Shown in pieces: positions 56,830-64,000 of a stretch of 64,000 nucleotides of DNA. Source of the DNA: Streptococcus sp. D7B5. GTDB taxonomy: Bacteria; Bacillota; Bacilli; Lactobacillales; Streptococcaceae. The DNA lies in assembly GCF_029691405.1 (NCBI RefSeq), contig NZ_CP121467.1, positions 496,001-560,000 of the forward strand, read 5' to 3'. Each line of letters begins with the position of its first letter. Position 1 is the first letter of the stretch. The position numbers were made by a program, and so were the translations under genes. The notes beneath the pieces are model-generated. The model was given only the letters and a program-made list of their open reading frames with translations. It ran no database searches and was not told the origin of the DNA.

Positions 56830-57318
56830 ATGAATGAAATTAAAATACCTTCTACTCATGAGATTTTGAGAGATATAGAAGCTAATGTTTTCATATCTTA
56901 TAAGGAAAAGGAAGCTAATCTTTTCTTATCAAACAATGAAAAAGAAATAAGGGTTTGCTTTCATCTTTCTAATCTCTATAGACTTTTAACAGCGGAAAGT
57001 TACCAATCTTTTTCTAAGAATAAAGAGAATTTCGATAAACTATCTCAAAAAGAAAAAGAAAAACAGCTGAAAGAAATGTCTAAAAAGGCAAAACGATTTT
57101 GTAAAAAGGGAGATGCTAAACTAAAAAGTAAATTTCATTCAAGTCTTTACTTTTACAGAGATATTCTCATTCATAAAAAAAGATATTATAAAATCGAAGA
57201 TTTCAATGCGATTATCAACTTTATCGTTCAAGAAAATTTACTTGTACCCACGATAAAACCTCTTCCTGTTATCAATATGGCAGAAGTAGATTCCTATGTT
57301 TTAAAAGTGATTGAGTAA
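56830..57318 (+). CDS. Unrecognised lysine-rich protein
   Basis: A 162-residue protein that I cannot assign. It has no signal peptide or membrane segment. Residues 75-115 are extremely Lys-rich and likely helical (NKENFDKLSQKEKEKQLKEM, KKAKRFCKKGDAKLKSK), followed by a YFYRDILIHKKRYYKI segment and a hydrophobic C-terminus. The gene is more AT-rich than its neighbours, has only a weak RBS and sits between conserved genes, which hints at transfer. It might bind nucleic acid through the basic region, but no motif proves it. It ends 14 bp from the convergent radC end with no terminator between. Confidence 0.6.
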   Translation: MNEIKIPSTHEILRDIEANVFISYKEKEANLFLSNNEKEIRVCFHLSNLYRLLTAESYQSFSKNKENFDKLSQKEKEKQLKEMSKKAKRFCKKGDAKLKSKFHSSLYFYRDILIHKKRYYKIEDFNAIINFIVQENLLVPTIKPLPVINMAEVDSYVLKVIE

Positions 57319-57332
57319 GATCATGTGTAATC

Positions 57333-58013
57333 TTAAATCAGATCCGTCTTTTCACGGTAACTAAAGTAATCCGAGTGAGAGACAATTAGATGATCCAGAA
57401 ACACAATTCCCATCAGTTCGCAGGCTTCCTTGACTAGTTTAGTGACATGATCATCATTTCGACTAGGAGATACTGCACCAGATGGATGATTGTGAACGAG
57501 AATCACTGAGGTAGCCATATGCTTGAGGGCATAGTGAAGAATTTCCCTCGGTTCAGCAATGCTGCGTGTCGCAGATCCGATAAAAATAGTTTGCTGATGA
57601 ATGATTTGATTTTGAGTATTGAGATAGAGCGCCACTAGGTGCTCTTGTTTTTTATCGCCAAGTTCCTGTTGCATTTTCTTGGCTAGCTTTTGACTACTGA
57701 GAATACTTTCCATCTCAAGGGTTTCATGTTTGTGAATGCGATGTCCCAGTTCAATCACTGCTTGTAGTTCAATGGCCTTAATCCGTCCAATGCCAGACAG
57801 ACTCTGCAATTCCTGCAGGGTCATTTTTTTCAAATCAGTTAGACTAGTCAAACTGTTTAAGACTTTCTGGGAAATTTCAAAAACATTGGCCGTACGCGTT
57901 CCGGTTCTGAGTAGAATTGCTAGCAATTCTTGATTGCTCAGTGCCTCTACTCCTTCTTTAACCAGTCTTTCTCTAGGCAAGAGTGAATCTTCTTGGAATG
58001 AAATACTGTACAT
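57333..58013 (-). CDS. radC: DNA repair protein RadC (JAB/MPN domain)
   Basis: A 226-residue protein with an N-terminal helix-hairpin-helix ([13 protein letters not shown]) and a JAMM metal motif [18 protein letters not shown]. The name is historical and its biochemical role is unsettled. The start at 58013 is chosen because GGAGG lies nearby upstream and [17 protein letters not shown] matches the family. It is 42 bp behind pcrA, probably in the same transcript. Confidence 0.94.
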   Translation of the reverse strand: MYSISFQEDSLLPRERLVKEGVEALSNQELLAILLRTGTRTANVFEISQKVLNSLTSLTDLKKMTLQELQSLSGIGRIKAIELQAVIELGHRIHKHETLEMESILSSQKLAKKMQQELGDKKQEHLVALYLNTQNQIIHQQTIFIGSATRSIAEPREILHYALKHMATSVILVHNHPSGAVSPSRNDDHVTKLVKEACELMGIVFLDHLIVSHSDYFSYREKTDLI

Positions 58014-58055
58014 AAAAATCCTCCTCACTTTATTATTCGTGAGAAGGATAGAAAA

Positions 58056-60347
58056 TTAGATTTTTTTCTCAATTGGGGCTACACTGGCTAAGAGTTTTTT
58101 CAGCCCCACTTCTGGGAAATTGATTTTCAACTCCTGAGTATCACCGCTACCAGAGACTTCCAGAACAGTTCCCTCTCCCCACTTCTTGTGGAGAGCAATA
58201 TCCCCAATAGACCAGTTGGTATCGCTTGAATCTTTTTTATTTCCGGCTGCAAACTGACCAAATGGGAGACCACTAGACTGGATAGAGCTTGGTGCGGCAT
58301 TGCGTTTCCGTTCTTGAAGGGCCTGGGCTAAGCTCATACCTTGACCAAAGGCCACTCCGCCACTGCTATAAGAAGCCTTAAAGCTAGTATTGGCTGGTCG
58401 AGCCAAGCCCTGATACTCAAGCAAGTCCGAACTGATTTCATTGATGAAACGTGTTGGACGGTTATAGTTGGTCTTCCCAAACAGTAATCGAGAGTTGGCA
58501 TTGGTCAGATAGAGGATTTTCTCCGCGCGCGTGATACCTACATAGGCCAAACGACGTTCCTCTTCCAGTTCATCCGGATCTTCTGCTGCACGGCTAAGGG
58601 GAAAGACATTTTCCTCCATCCCAATGATAAAGACAACTGGGAACTCAAGTCCCTTAGCTGCATGGAGGGTCATCAAGGTCACTTCTGATGTCTCCTGACT
58701 GCCTGTATCCGTATCTGCAATCAAGGCTAAGTCATTCAAGAAATGACTGAGTTTATCCAAACCTGTTTCTTCTTCTTGACTATCAGGATTGTCATCAAAG
58801 TTCTTGGTAACAGATAGGAACTCTTCGATATTTTCAACCCGCGCCTTGCTTTCCAAGGTTGCCTGAGCATTAAGAATATCGACATAACCTGTTTTTTCTA
58901 GAACAGCCTCCACCAGCTCGGTGATAGTTAATTGATCCAGTTTTTCTCGCAAATCCAAGATCATATTGGCAAAGTCCCAAATTGACTGTGCTGCTTTTCC
59001 TTTGATGCCAGACAACATAATATTAGCTGAAGCATCCAGCATAGACATCTCTTGCATATTCGCAAAATCACGGATTTTCTCAACGGTTCCTGGGCCAATT
59101 CCACGTTTTGGTTCGTTAATAATGCGCTCAAAACTGATATTGTCACTTAAATTAGCAATAAGATTAAGGTAGGCGATAATATCACGGATTTCCTTACGGC
59201 TGTAGAACTTGGTCCCTCCGACCATAGTATAAGGAATATTGGACTTAAGCAGTGCTTCCTCAATAGTACGGGATTGCGCATTAGTCCGATAAAGAACTGC
59301 AAAATCCTTGTGGAGGAAGTTTTGACTACGACCAAGTTCATCAATGGTTTTGGCTACAAAAACAGCCTCATCCTGTTCGTCATTTGCGCGATAATAAACG
59401 ATTTGCTCCCCATCGGCATTCTGGGTCCAGAGATTCTTGGGGCGACGGTTTTTATTGTTTTTGATGACGTCATTGGCTGCTTGGAGAATGGTTTTGGTTG
59501 AACGGTAATTTTCCTCTAGCAAAACTACCTTGGCTTGAGGATAATCTTTCTCAAAATCCAAGATATTCTGCATATCAGCCCCACGCCAACCGTAAATAGA
59601 CTGGTCAGCATCACCGACTACGCAGATATTTTTAAAGCGTGAAGCCAAGAGTTTGACCAATTGATACTGGGCATGGTTGGTATCTTGGTACTCATCAACA
59701 TGAATGTACTGGAACTTCTGCTGATAGTAAGTCAAGACGTCAGGATTTTGATCAAAGAGACGCAGGGTCAGCATAATCAAATCATCAAAGTCAACGGACT
59801 CAGACTGACGAAGCTCCTTTTGATAAGCTGTATAACACTGGGCCACGATTTGCGTATACATATCACCAGCCTGAGCAGCATAAGCCACATCATCAATCAA
59901 GTCATTCTTAGCATTGGAAATGGTTCCCAAAATGGTTCGTTCATTCCATTTTTTTGGATCCAAGTTTAACTGCTTGAGAATGCGTTTCATGAGAGTTCGT
60001 TGCTCACCAGGATCTACAATAGTGAAATTCCGATTGTAGCCAATATGATCCGCATCGCGACGTAGGATACGAACACACATGGAGTGAAAGGTCGCAATCA
60101 AACAGTCCTGAGTAGCTGGATTGAGGCCATAGGCACGCTCCTTCATCTCACGCGCCGCCTTATTGGTAAAGGTAATGGCCAAAATATTCCAAGGATTGAC
60201 CATCTTTTCATCAATCAAGTAGGCGATTCTGTGAGTTAAAACACGAGTCTTCCCAGAACCAGCACCAGCCATGATTAATAAGGGCCCTTCTGTCGTTTGC
60301 ACTGCCTCAGCCTGACGGTCATTCATTCCATTCAATAATGCGTTCAT
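58056..60347 (-). CDS. pcrA: ATP-dependent DNA helicase PcrA
   Basis: A 763-residue superfamily-1 3'-5' helicase essential in Gram-positives for repair and for clearing RNA polymerase and RecA. Walker A is AGAGSGKT (Lys33). Other motifs are [48 protein letters not shown] and [15 protein letters not shown]. The C-terminal tail (about 690-763) ends in the Tudor-like domain ([14 protein letters not shown]) that binds RNA polymerase. Confidence 0.97.
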   Translation of the reverse strand: MNALLNGMNDRQAEAVQTTEGPLLIMAGAGSGKTRVLTHRIAYLIDEKMVNPWNILAITFTNKAAREMKERAYGLNPATQDCLIATFHSMCVRILRRDADHIGYNRNFTIVDPGEQRTLMKRILKQLNLDPKKWNERTILGTISNAKNDLIDDVAYAAQAGDMYTQIVAQCYTAYQKELRQSESVDFDDLIMLTLRLFDQNPDVLTYYQQKFQYIHVDEYQDTNHAQYQLVKLLASRFKNICVVGDADQSIYGWRGADMQNILDFEKDYPQAKVVLLEENYRSTKTILQAANDVIKNNKNRRPKNLWTQNADGEQIVYYRANDEQDEAVFVAKTIDELGRSQNFLHKDFAVLYRTNAQSRTIEEALLKSNIPYTMVGGTKFYSRKEIRDIIAYLNLIANLSDNISFERIINEPKRGIGPGTVEKIRDFANMQEMSMLDASANIMLSGIKGKAAQSIWDFANMILDLREKLDQLTITELVEAVLEKTGYVDILNAQATLESKARVENIEEFLSVTKNFDDNPDSQEEETGLDKLSHFLNDLALIADTDTGSQETSEVTLMTLHAAKGLEFPVVFIIGMEENVFPLSRAAEDPDELEEERRLAYVGITRAEKILYLTNANSRLLFGKTNYNRPTRFINEISSDLLEYQGLARPANTSFKASYSSGGVAFGQGMSLAQALQERKRNAAPSSIQSSGLPFGQFAAGNKKDSSDTNWSIGDIALHKKWGEGTVLEVSGSGDTQELKINFPEVGLKKLLASVAPIEKKI

Positions 60348-60380
60348 TTTCTCTTCCTTACTCTTGAAGTCAATGTTTCT

Positions 60381-60389
60381 ATTATATCA
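60381..60389 (-). promoter_or_regulatory. Extended -10 promoter of pcrA
   Basis: TGaTATAAT on the minus strand, 34 bp before the start of pcrA. Confidence 0.6.
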
Positions 60390-60476
60390 GAAATCGAGGA
60401 AAATATCTTTACCTAGACTGATTGCGTCTAGAAAGTAACTCTATTATCAGCTGAAGACAACTCCTTAAAGCTAGAT

Positions 60477-60514
60477 AAAAAAATGAGCTTGGATATTATT
60501 TCCAAACTCATTTT
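60477..60514 (-). terminator. Terminator of fhs
   Basis: AAAATGAGtTTGGA pairs with TCCAAgCTCATTTT and is followed by TTTATC on the minus strand. Confidence 0.88.
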
Positions 60515-60529
60515 AATTCAATTAAACTA

Positions 60530-62200
60530 TTAGAACAATCCTAGAACAGTTCCGTCGCTTTCAACATCCATATTAAGAGCGGCTGGTCGTTTTGGAAGGC
60601 CTGGCATGGTCATGACATCACCAGTTAGGGCAACAATAAAGCCTGCCCCTAATTTTGGTACCAATTCACGAATGGTAATTTCAAAGTTTTCTGGTGCTCC
60701 AAGTGCATTTGGATTGTCTGAGAAACTGTACTGAGTTTTAGCCATACAGATTGGCAATTTGTCCCATCCGTTTTGAACGATTTGAGCGATTTGTGTTTGA
60801 GCTTTCTTCTCAAAGTTCACTTTGCTACCACGATAGATTTCAGTAACAATCTTTTCAATCTTTTCTTGGACAGAAAGGTCATTGTCATAAAGACGAGTGT
60901 AGTTGGCTGGATTTTCAGAGATTGTCTTGACAAGTGTTTCGGCAAGTGTTACACCACCTTCTGCGCCATCAGCCCAGACACTAGCCAATTCTACTGGTAC
61001 ATCGATTGAGGCACAAAGTTCCTTCAAGGCTGCGATTTCAGCCTCTGTATCAGAAACAAATTCATTGATAGCTACAACTGCTGGAATACCGAACTTACGG
61101 ATGTTCTCAACGTGGCGTTTCAAGTTAGCAAAACCTGCACGAACTGCTTCTACATTTTCCTCTGTAAGAGCGTCCTTAGCTACACCACCATTCATCTTAA
61201 GGGCACGGAGAGTTGCGACGATGACAACAGCATCTGGAGATGCTGGCAAGTTTGGTGTCTTAATGTCAAGGAATTTCTCAGCACCAAGGTCCGCACCAAA
61301 ACCAGCTTCAGTAACAGTATAATCAGCCAAGTGAAGGGCTGTGCTTGTTGCCAAAACAGAGTTACATCCATGAGCGATATTGGCAAATGGACCACCGTGT
61401 ACAAAGGCAGGTGTACCGTAAATTGTCTGAACCAAGTTCGGTTTGATAGCATCTTTCAAAATCAATGCTAATGCTCCCTCAATCTGTAAATCACCAACAG
61501 TAACTGGTGTACGGTCATAGCGATAGCCAATAACGATATTCGCCAAACGACGTTTCAAGTCCTCGATGTCCGTTGCCAAGCAAAGAATGGCCATGATTTC
61601 TGAAGCAACTGTAATATCAAAACCATCCTCACGAGGAATACTGTTTAGAGGACCACCAAGTCCAACGGTTACATGACGAAGGGCGCGGTCGTTCAAGTCC
61701 ACTACACGTTTCCAGAGAATACGACGTTGGTCGATTCCCAGCTCATTTCCTTGGTGCAAGTGATTGTCAATCAAGGCTGAAAGAGCATTGTTGGCTGTTG
61801 TAATGGCATGCATATCCCCGGTAAAGTGAAGGTTGATGTCCTCCATTGGAAGCACTTGGGCGTAACCACCACCAGCTGCACCACCCTTAATCCCCATGAC
61901 TGGACCAAGAGATGGTTCGCGGATAGCAATCATGGTTTTTTTGCCAATCTTGTTCAAGGCATCCGCAAGACCAATGGTAATAGTTGATTTTCCTTCACCT
62001 GCTGGAGTTGGATTGATGGCAGTAACCAAGATTAATTTCCCAACTGGATTGCTCTCAACTGCACGAATTTTATCAAAGCTGAGTTTAGCCTTATACTTCC
62101 CGTACAATTCCAAATCGTCGTAAGAAATACCAAGTTTCTCAACAACATCAACGATTGGTTTCAACTCAATACTCTGTGCGATTTCAATATCTGTTTTCAT
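60530..62200 (-). CDS. fhs: Formate-tetrahydrofolate ligase
   Basis: A 556-residue enzyme that makes 10-formyl-THF from formate, THF and ATP, feeding purines and initiator tRNA. The P-loop is TPAGEGKST (residues 65-73). Folate-site stretches include [26 protein letters not shown] and the C-terminal [15 protein letters not shown]. Single gene, full length, own promoter and terminator. Confidence 0.97.
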   Translation of the reverse strand: MKTDIEIAQSIELKPIVDVVEKLGISYDDLELYGKYKAKLSFDKIRAVESNPVGKLILVTAINPTPAGEGKSTITIGLADALNKIGKKTMIAIREPSLGPVMGIKGGAAGGGYAQVLPMEDINLHFTGDMHAITTANNALSALIDNHLHQGNELGIDQRRILWKRVVDLNDRALRHVTVGLGGPLNSIPREDGFDITVASEIMAILCLATDIEDLKRRLANIVIGYRYDRTPVTVGDLQIEGALALILKDAIKPNLVQTIYGTPAFVHGGPFANIAHGCNSVLATSTALHLADYTVTEAGFGADLGAEKFLDIKTPNLPASPDAVVIVATLRALKMNGGVAKDALTEENVEAVRAGFANLKRHVENIRKFGIPAVVAINEFVSDTEAEIAALKELCASIDVPVELASVWADGAEGGVTLAETLVKTISENPANYTRLYDNDLSVQEKIEKIVTEIYRGSKVNFEKKAQTQIAQIVQNGWDKLPICMAKTQYSFSDNPNALGAPENFEITIRELVPKLGAGFIVALTGDVMTMPGLPKRPAALNMDVESDGTVLGLF

Positions 62201-62224
62201 TCAAAACTCCTCTAACCTCTAATG

Positions 62225-62244
62225 TGATAATTCATTATATCACA
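62225..62244 (-). promoter_or_regulatory. fhs promoter with overlapping palindrome
   Basis: The extended -10 TGaTATAAT (TATAAT 62234-62239, minus strand) lies inside an inverted repeat GTGATA/TATCAC. A regulator binding this palindrome would block the promoter; no regulator is identified. Confidence 0.55.
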
Positions 62245-62393
62245 AAACAAGATTTTTAACATCCATAAACTCTCTAAACGTTCGTAAATATCATTGTTTT
62301 AAAGATTTTTAGGGCTCTTTTGAAAATTTTATATGGCTTTATAGTTATAAACTATAGTGTAGCTTCGTTTTTCCAAAAATTTATCGCTTTCAT

Positions 62394-62428
62394 TTTACTT
62401 ACTGTTTATTTTTGTGTACAATAGTCCT
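62394..62428 (+). promoter_or_regulatory. coaB promoter giving a leaderless transcript
   Basis: TTTACT (62394-62399), 17 bp, TACAAT (62417-62422), then six bases (AGTCCT) and ATG 62429. Transcription seven bases after the -10 box starts on the A of ATG, and no RBS fits in the gap. Confidence 0.65.
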
Positions 62429-63118
62429 ATGAAAATTTTAGTTACGTCAGGCGGCACAAGTGAAGCAATCGATAGCGTCCGCTCTATCACGAATCACTCG
62501 ACTGGTCGCTTGGGGAAAATTATTACCGAAACCCTACTTGCTGCTGGTCATGAGATTTGTCTGATTACTACTCCTAGTGCTCTTAAGCCAGAACCTCATC
62601 GCCATCTAACCATTCTAGAAATCAAAAATACGAATGATCTTCTTTTAGAGATGAAAAAGTGTGTTCAAGATTATCAGGTCTTGATTCATTCGATGGCAGT
62701 TTCTGACTACACTCCTGTTTATATGACGGGACTAGATGAAGTTAAGACGAGCTCTAATCTGGAAGAATTATTAGACAAGCAAAATATAGAAGCTAAGATT
62801 TCTTCAACTGATGAGGTTCAGATCTTATTCCTGAAAAAAACACCCAAAATCATCTCTCTAGTCAAGGAATGGAATCCTGCCATTCATCTGATTGGGTTTA
62901 AATTGCTGGTTGATGTCTCTGAGGATTATCTCATTGAGATCGCACGAAAGAGTCTTATCAAGAACCAAGCAGACTTAATCATTGCAAATGACCTGACTCA
63001 AATTTCAGCAAATCAGCATCGCGCAATCTTTGTTGAGAAAGAGGAACTCCAAACCGTTCAAACCAAAGAGGAAATAGCAAACCTCCTCCTTGAAAAAATT
63101 CAAGCATACGATTCATAG
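62429..63118 (+). CDS. coaB: Phosphopantothenate-cysteine ligase
   Basis: A 229-residue stand-alone CoaB that joins cysteine to 4'-phosphopantothenate in CoA synthesis. The N-terminal motif ILVTSGGTSEAIDSVRSITNHSTG and the C-terminal DLIIANDLTQ are typical. Streptococci split the CoaBC fusion of other bacteria into two genes. ATG 62429 is the family start; a GTG five codons upstream lies inside the -10 region. It is 11 bp before coaC. Confidence 0.94.
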   Translation: MKILVTSGGTSEAIDSVRSITNHSTGRLGKIITETLLAAGHEICLITTPSALKPEPHRHLTILEIKNTNDLLLEMKKCVQDYQVLIHSMAVSDYTPVYMTGLDEVKTSSNLEELLDKQNIEAKISSTDEVQILFLKKTPKIISLVKEWNPAIHLIGFKLLVDVSEDYLIEIARKSLIKNQADLIIANDLTQISANQHRAIFVEKEELQTVQTKEEIANLLLEKIQAYDS

Positions 63119-63129
63119 AAAGGAAAGCC

Positions 63130-63681
63130 ATGGCAAATATTCTCATCGCAGTAACAGGTTCCATTGCCTCCTATAAAGCAGCTGACCTAGTCAGTTCCTT
63201 GAAGAAACAAGGCCATCAGGTCACTGTCTTAATGACTGAGGCAGCGAGAGAGTTTATCCAACCGTTGACACTACAGGTCCTCTCTCAAAATCCTGTCCAC
63301 CTTGATGTCATGAAGGAACCAGCTCCTGATCAAGTCAATCATATCGAACTAGGCAAAAGGACTGACCTTTTTATTGTTGTTCCTGCTACTGCTAATACCA
63401 TTGCCAAACTAGCACACGGATTTGCTGACAACATGGTGACAAGTACAGCACTTGCCTTGCCAGACCACGTCAAAAAGTTAGTCGCACCAGCCATGAATAC
63501 AAAGATGTATGACCATCCGGCAACTCAGGCTAATCTAAAAACATTAAAGACCTATGGTTATCAGATCATCTCTCCAAAAGAATCTCTACTAGCCTGTGGC
63601 GATCACGGCAAAGGCGCCCTAGCTGACCTGAATACTATATTAGAAAGAATAAAGGAAACCCTCGATGAACAAACGCTCTAA
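63130..63681 (+). CDS. coaC: Phosphopantothenoylcysteine decarboxylase
   Basis: A 183-residue HFCD-family flavoprotein that decarboxylates the CoaB product. The N-terminus ILIAVTGSIASYKAADLV is typical, the catalytic His lies in VNHIELGKR, the PAMNTKMYD motif is present, and the active Cys lies in LLACGDHGKGAL. RBS GAAAGGAAAG before the ATG. Its end overlaps the transporter gene start by 17 bp. Confidence 0.95.
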   Translation: MANILIAVTGSIASYKAADLVSSLKKQGHQVTVLMTEAAREFIQPLTLQVLSQNPVHLDVMKEPAPDQVNHIELGKRTDLFIVVPATANTIAKLAHGFADNMVTSTALALPDHVKKLVAPAMNTKMYDHPATQANLKTLKTYGYQIISPKESLLACGDHGKGALADLNTILERIKETLDEQTL

Positions 63682-64000
63682 CATTGCCCCAATTGCTATC
63701 TTTTTTGCAGTTATGCTCGTTATCCACTTTTTGAGTTCTATCCTATTTAACCTTTTCCCATTCCCAATTAAACCTACTATCGTTCATATTCCAGTCATTA
63801 TTGCTAGTATCATCTATGGTCCTCGGGTTGGGGTTACACTTGGTTTTCTTATGGGACTATTGAGCTTAACGGTAAATACGATTACCATCCTTCCAACCAG
63901 CTACCTCTTCTCACCATTCGTACCGAACGGAAACATTTACTCTGCGATTATCGCTATTGTCCCTCGCGTTTTGATTGGGCTGACACCTTACTTGGTTTAT
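63665..64000 (+). CDS. ECF transporter S component (partial), probable pantothenate type
   Basis: The first 112 residues of a membrane protein cut by the window edge. It starts MNKRSNIAPIAIFFAVMLVI and has several hydrophobic segments (FPFPIKPTIVHIPVIIASI; GVTLGFLMGLLSL; PFVPNGNIYSAIIAIVPRVL). This is the S-component (substrate-binding) pattern of ECF vitamin transporters. The tight overlap with coaC points to pantothenate uptake (PanT-like), by context only. Confidence 0.8.
   Translation, partial: MNKRSNIAPIAIFFAVMLVIHFLSSILFNLFPFPIKPTIVHIPVIIASIIYGPRVGVTLGFLMGLLSLTVNTITILPTSYLFSPFVPNGNIYSAIIAIVPRVLIGLTPYLVY

Overview
The window is low-GC, gene-dense chromosomal DNA of a Mitis-group Streptococcus (S. 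mitis, S. oralis or S. pneumoniae type). The evidence is the gene set: XerS with a difSL-type site, vicRKX, an acetoin/pyruvate dehydrogenase operon whose lipoyl domain sits on the E3 subunit, glgBCDA, gapN, MutX, and enolase with the FYDKERKVY plasminogen-binding motif. Extended -10 promoters (TGnTATAAT) are common. I see no prophage, IS transposase, CRISPR array, tRNA or rRNA. Family names come from recognising protein motifs by eye; no database was searched.

Layout. 1-1351: the tail of an unidentified gene, then two adjacent frameshifted genes (CPBP membrane protease, MepB family). 1447-2600: a difSL-like chromosome-dimer resolution site and xerS, whose promoter overlaps the site, so this is the replication terminus. 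From 2673 to 40861 almost every gene is on the minus strand, the direction of a fork arriving at dif from the right. 2673-9071: lplA and the acoABCL complex, with a 447-bp block of nested palindromic repeats inside the operon. 9250-13807: MATE exporter, pyrC, mutX, ung and a DUF4336 gene. 13928-19595: an accessory stretch with an orphan Imm70 immunity gene, small unknown genes, a ClbS/DfsB protein, a BtrH/C39-like protein, an AraC-GyrI regulator and a further copy of the palindromic repeat. 19722-23401: eno, a DUF1694 gene that appears to be leaderless, glycerate kinase and serB. 23460-33394: carbohydrate storage and glycolysis (glgA, glgD, glgC, glgB, gapN, pulA). 33552-40861: ligA, MFS, Rgg, ABC-F and a lipoprotein.

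41270-64000 is housekeeping DNA in both orientations: pgm; a PedC/Bta-like thioredoxin; a voltage-sensor-type K+ channel; vicX-vicK-vicR; mutY without its Fe-S cysteines; pta, an RluD-type pseudouridine synthase, nadK and relQ; a divergent CYTH gene; prs, a cysteine desulfurase, DUF1831, DUF4649, rex and a class-I amidotransferase; one unrecognised lysine-rich gene; radC, pcrA and fhs; coaB (probably leaderless), coaC and the start of an ECF transporter S component.

Functional links. LplA can attach the lipoate that the aco complex needs. Phosphoglucomutase, glgC/glgD/glgA/glgB and pullulanase make and break glycogen, and cre-like sites at glgB, pgm and eno suggest CcpA control. RelQ, NAD kinase, Rex and PRPP synthetase lie close together as nucleotide and redox control genes. 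The strongest unexplained signals are the family of about 88-100-bp nested palindromes (three copies), the array of small hairpins between acoB and acoC, the overlap of dif with the xerS promoter, two leaderless starts, and the unrecognised genes at 13928, 15506 and 56830. I did not find a clearly new multi-gene system.
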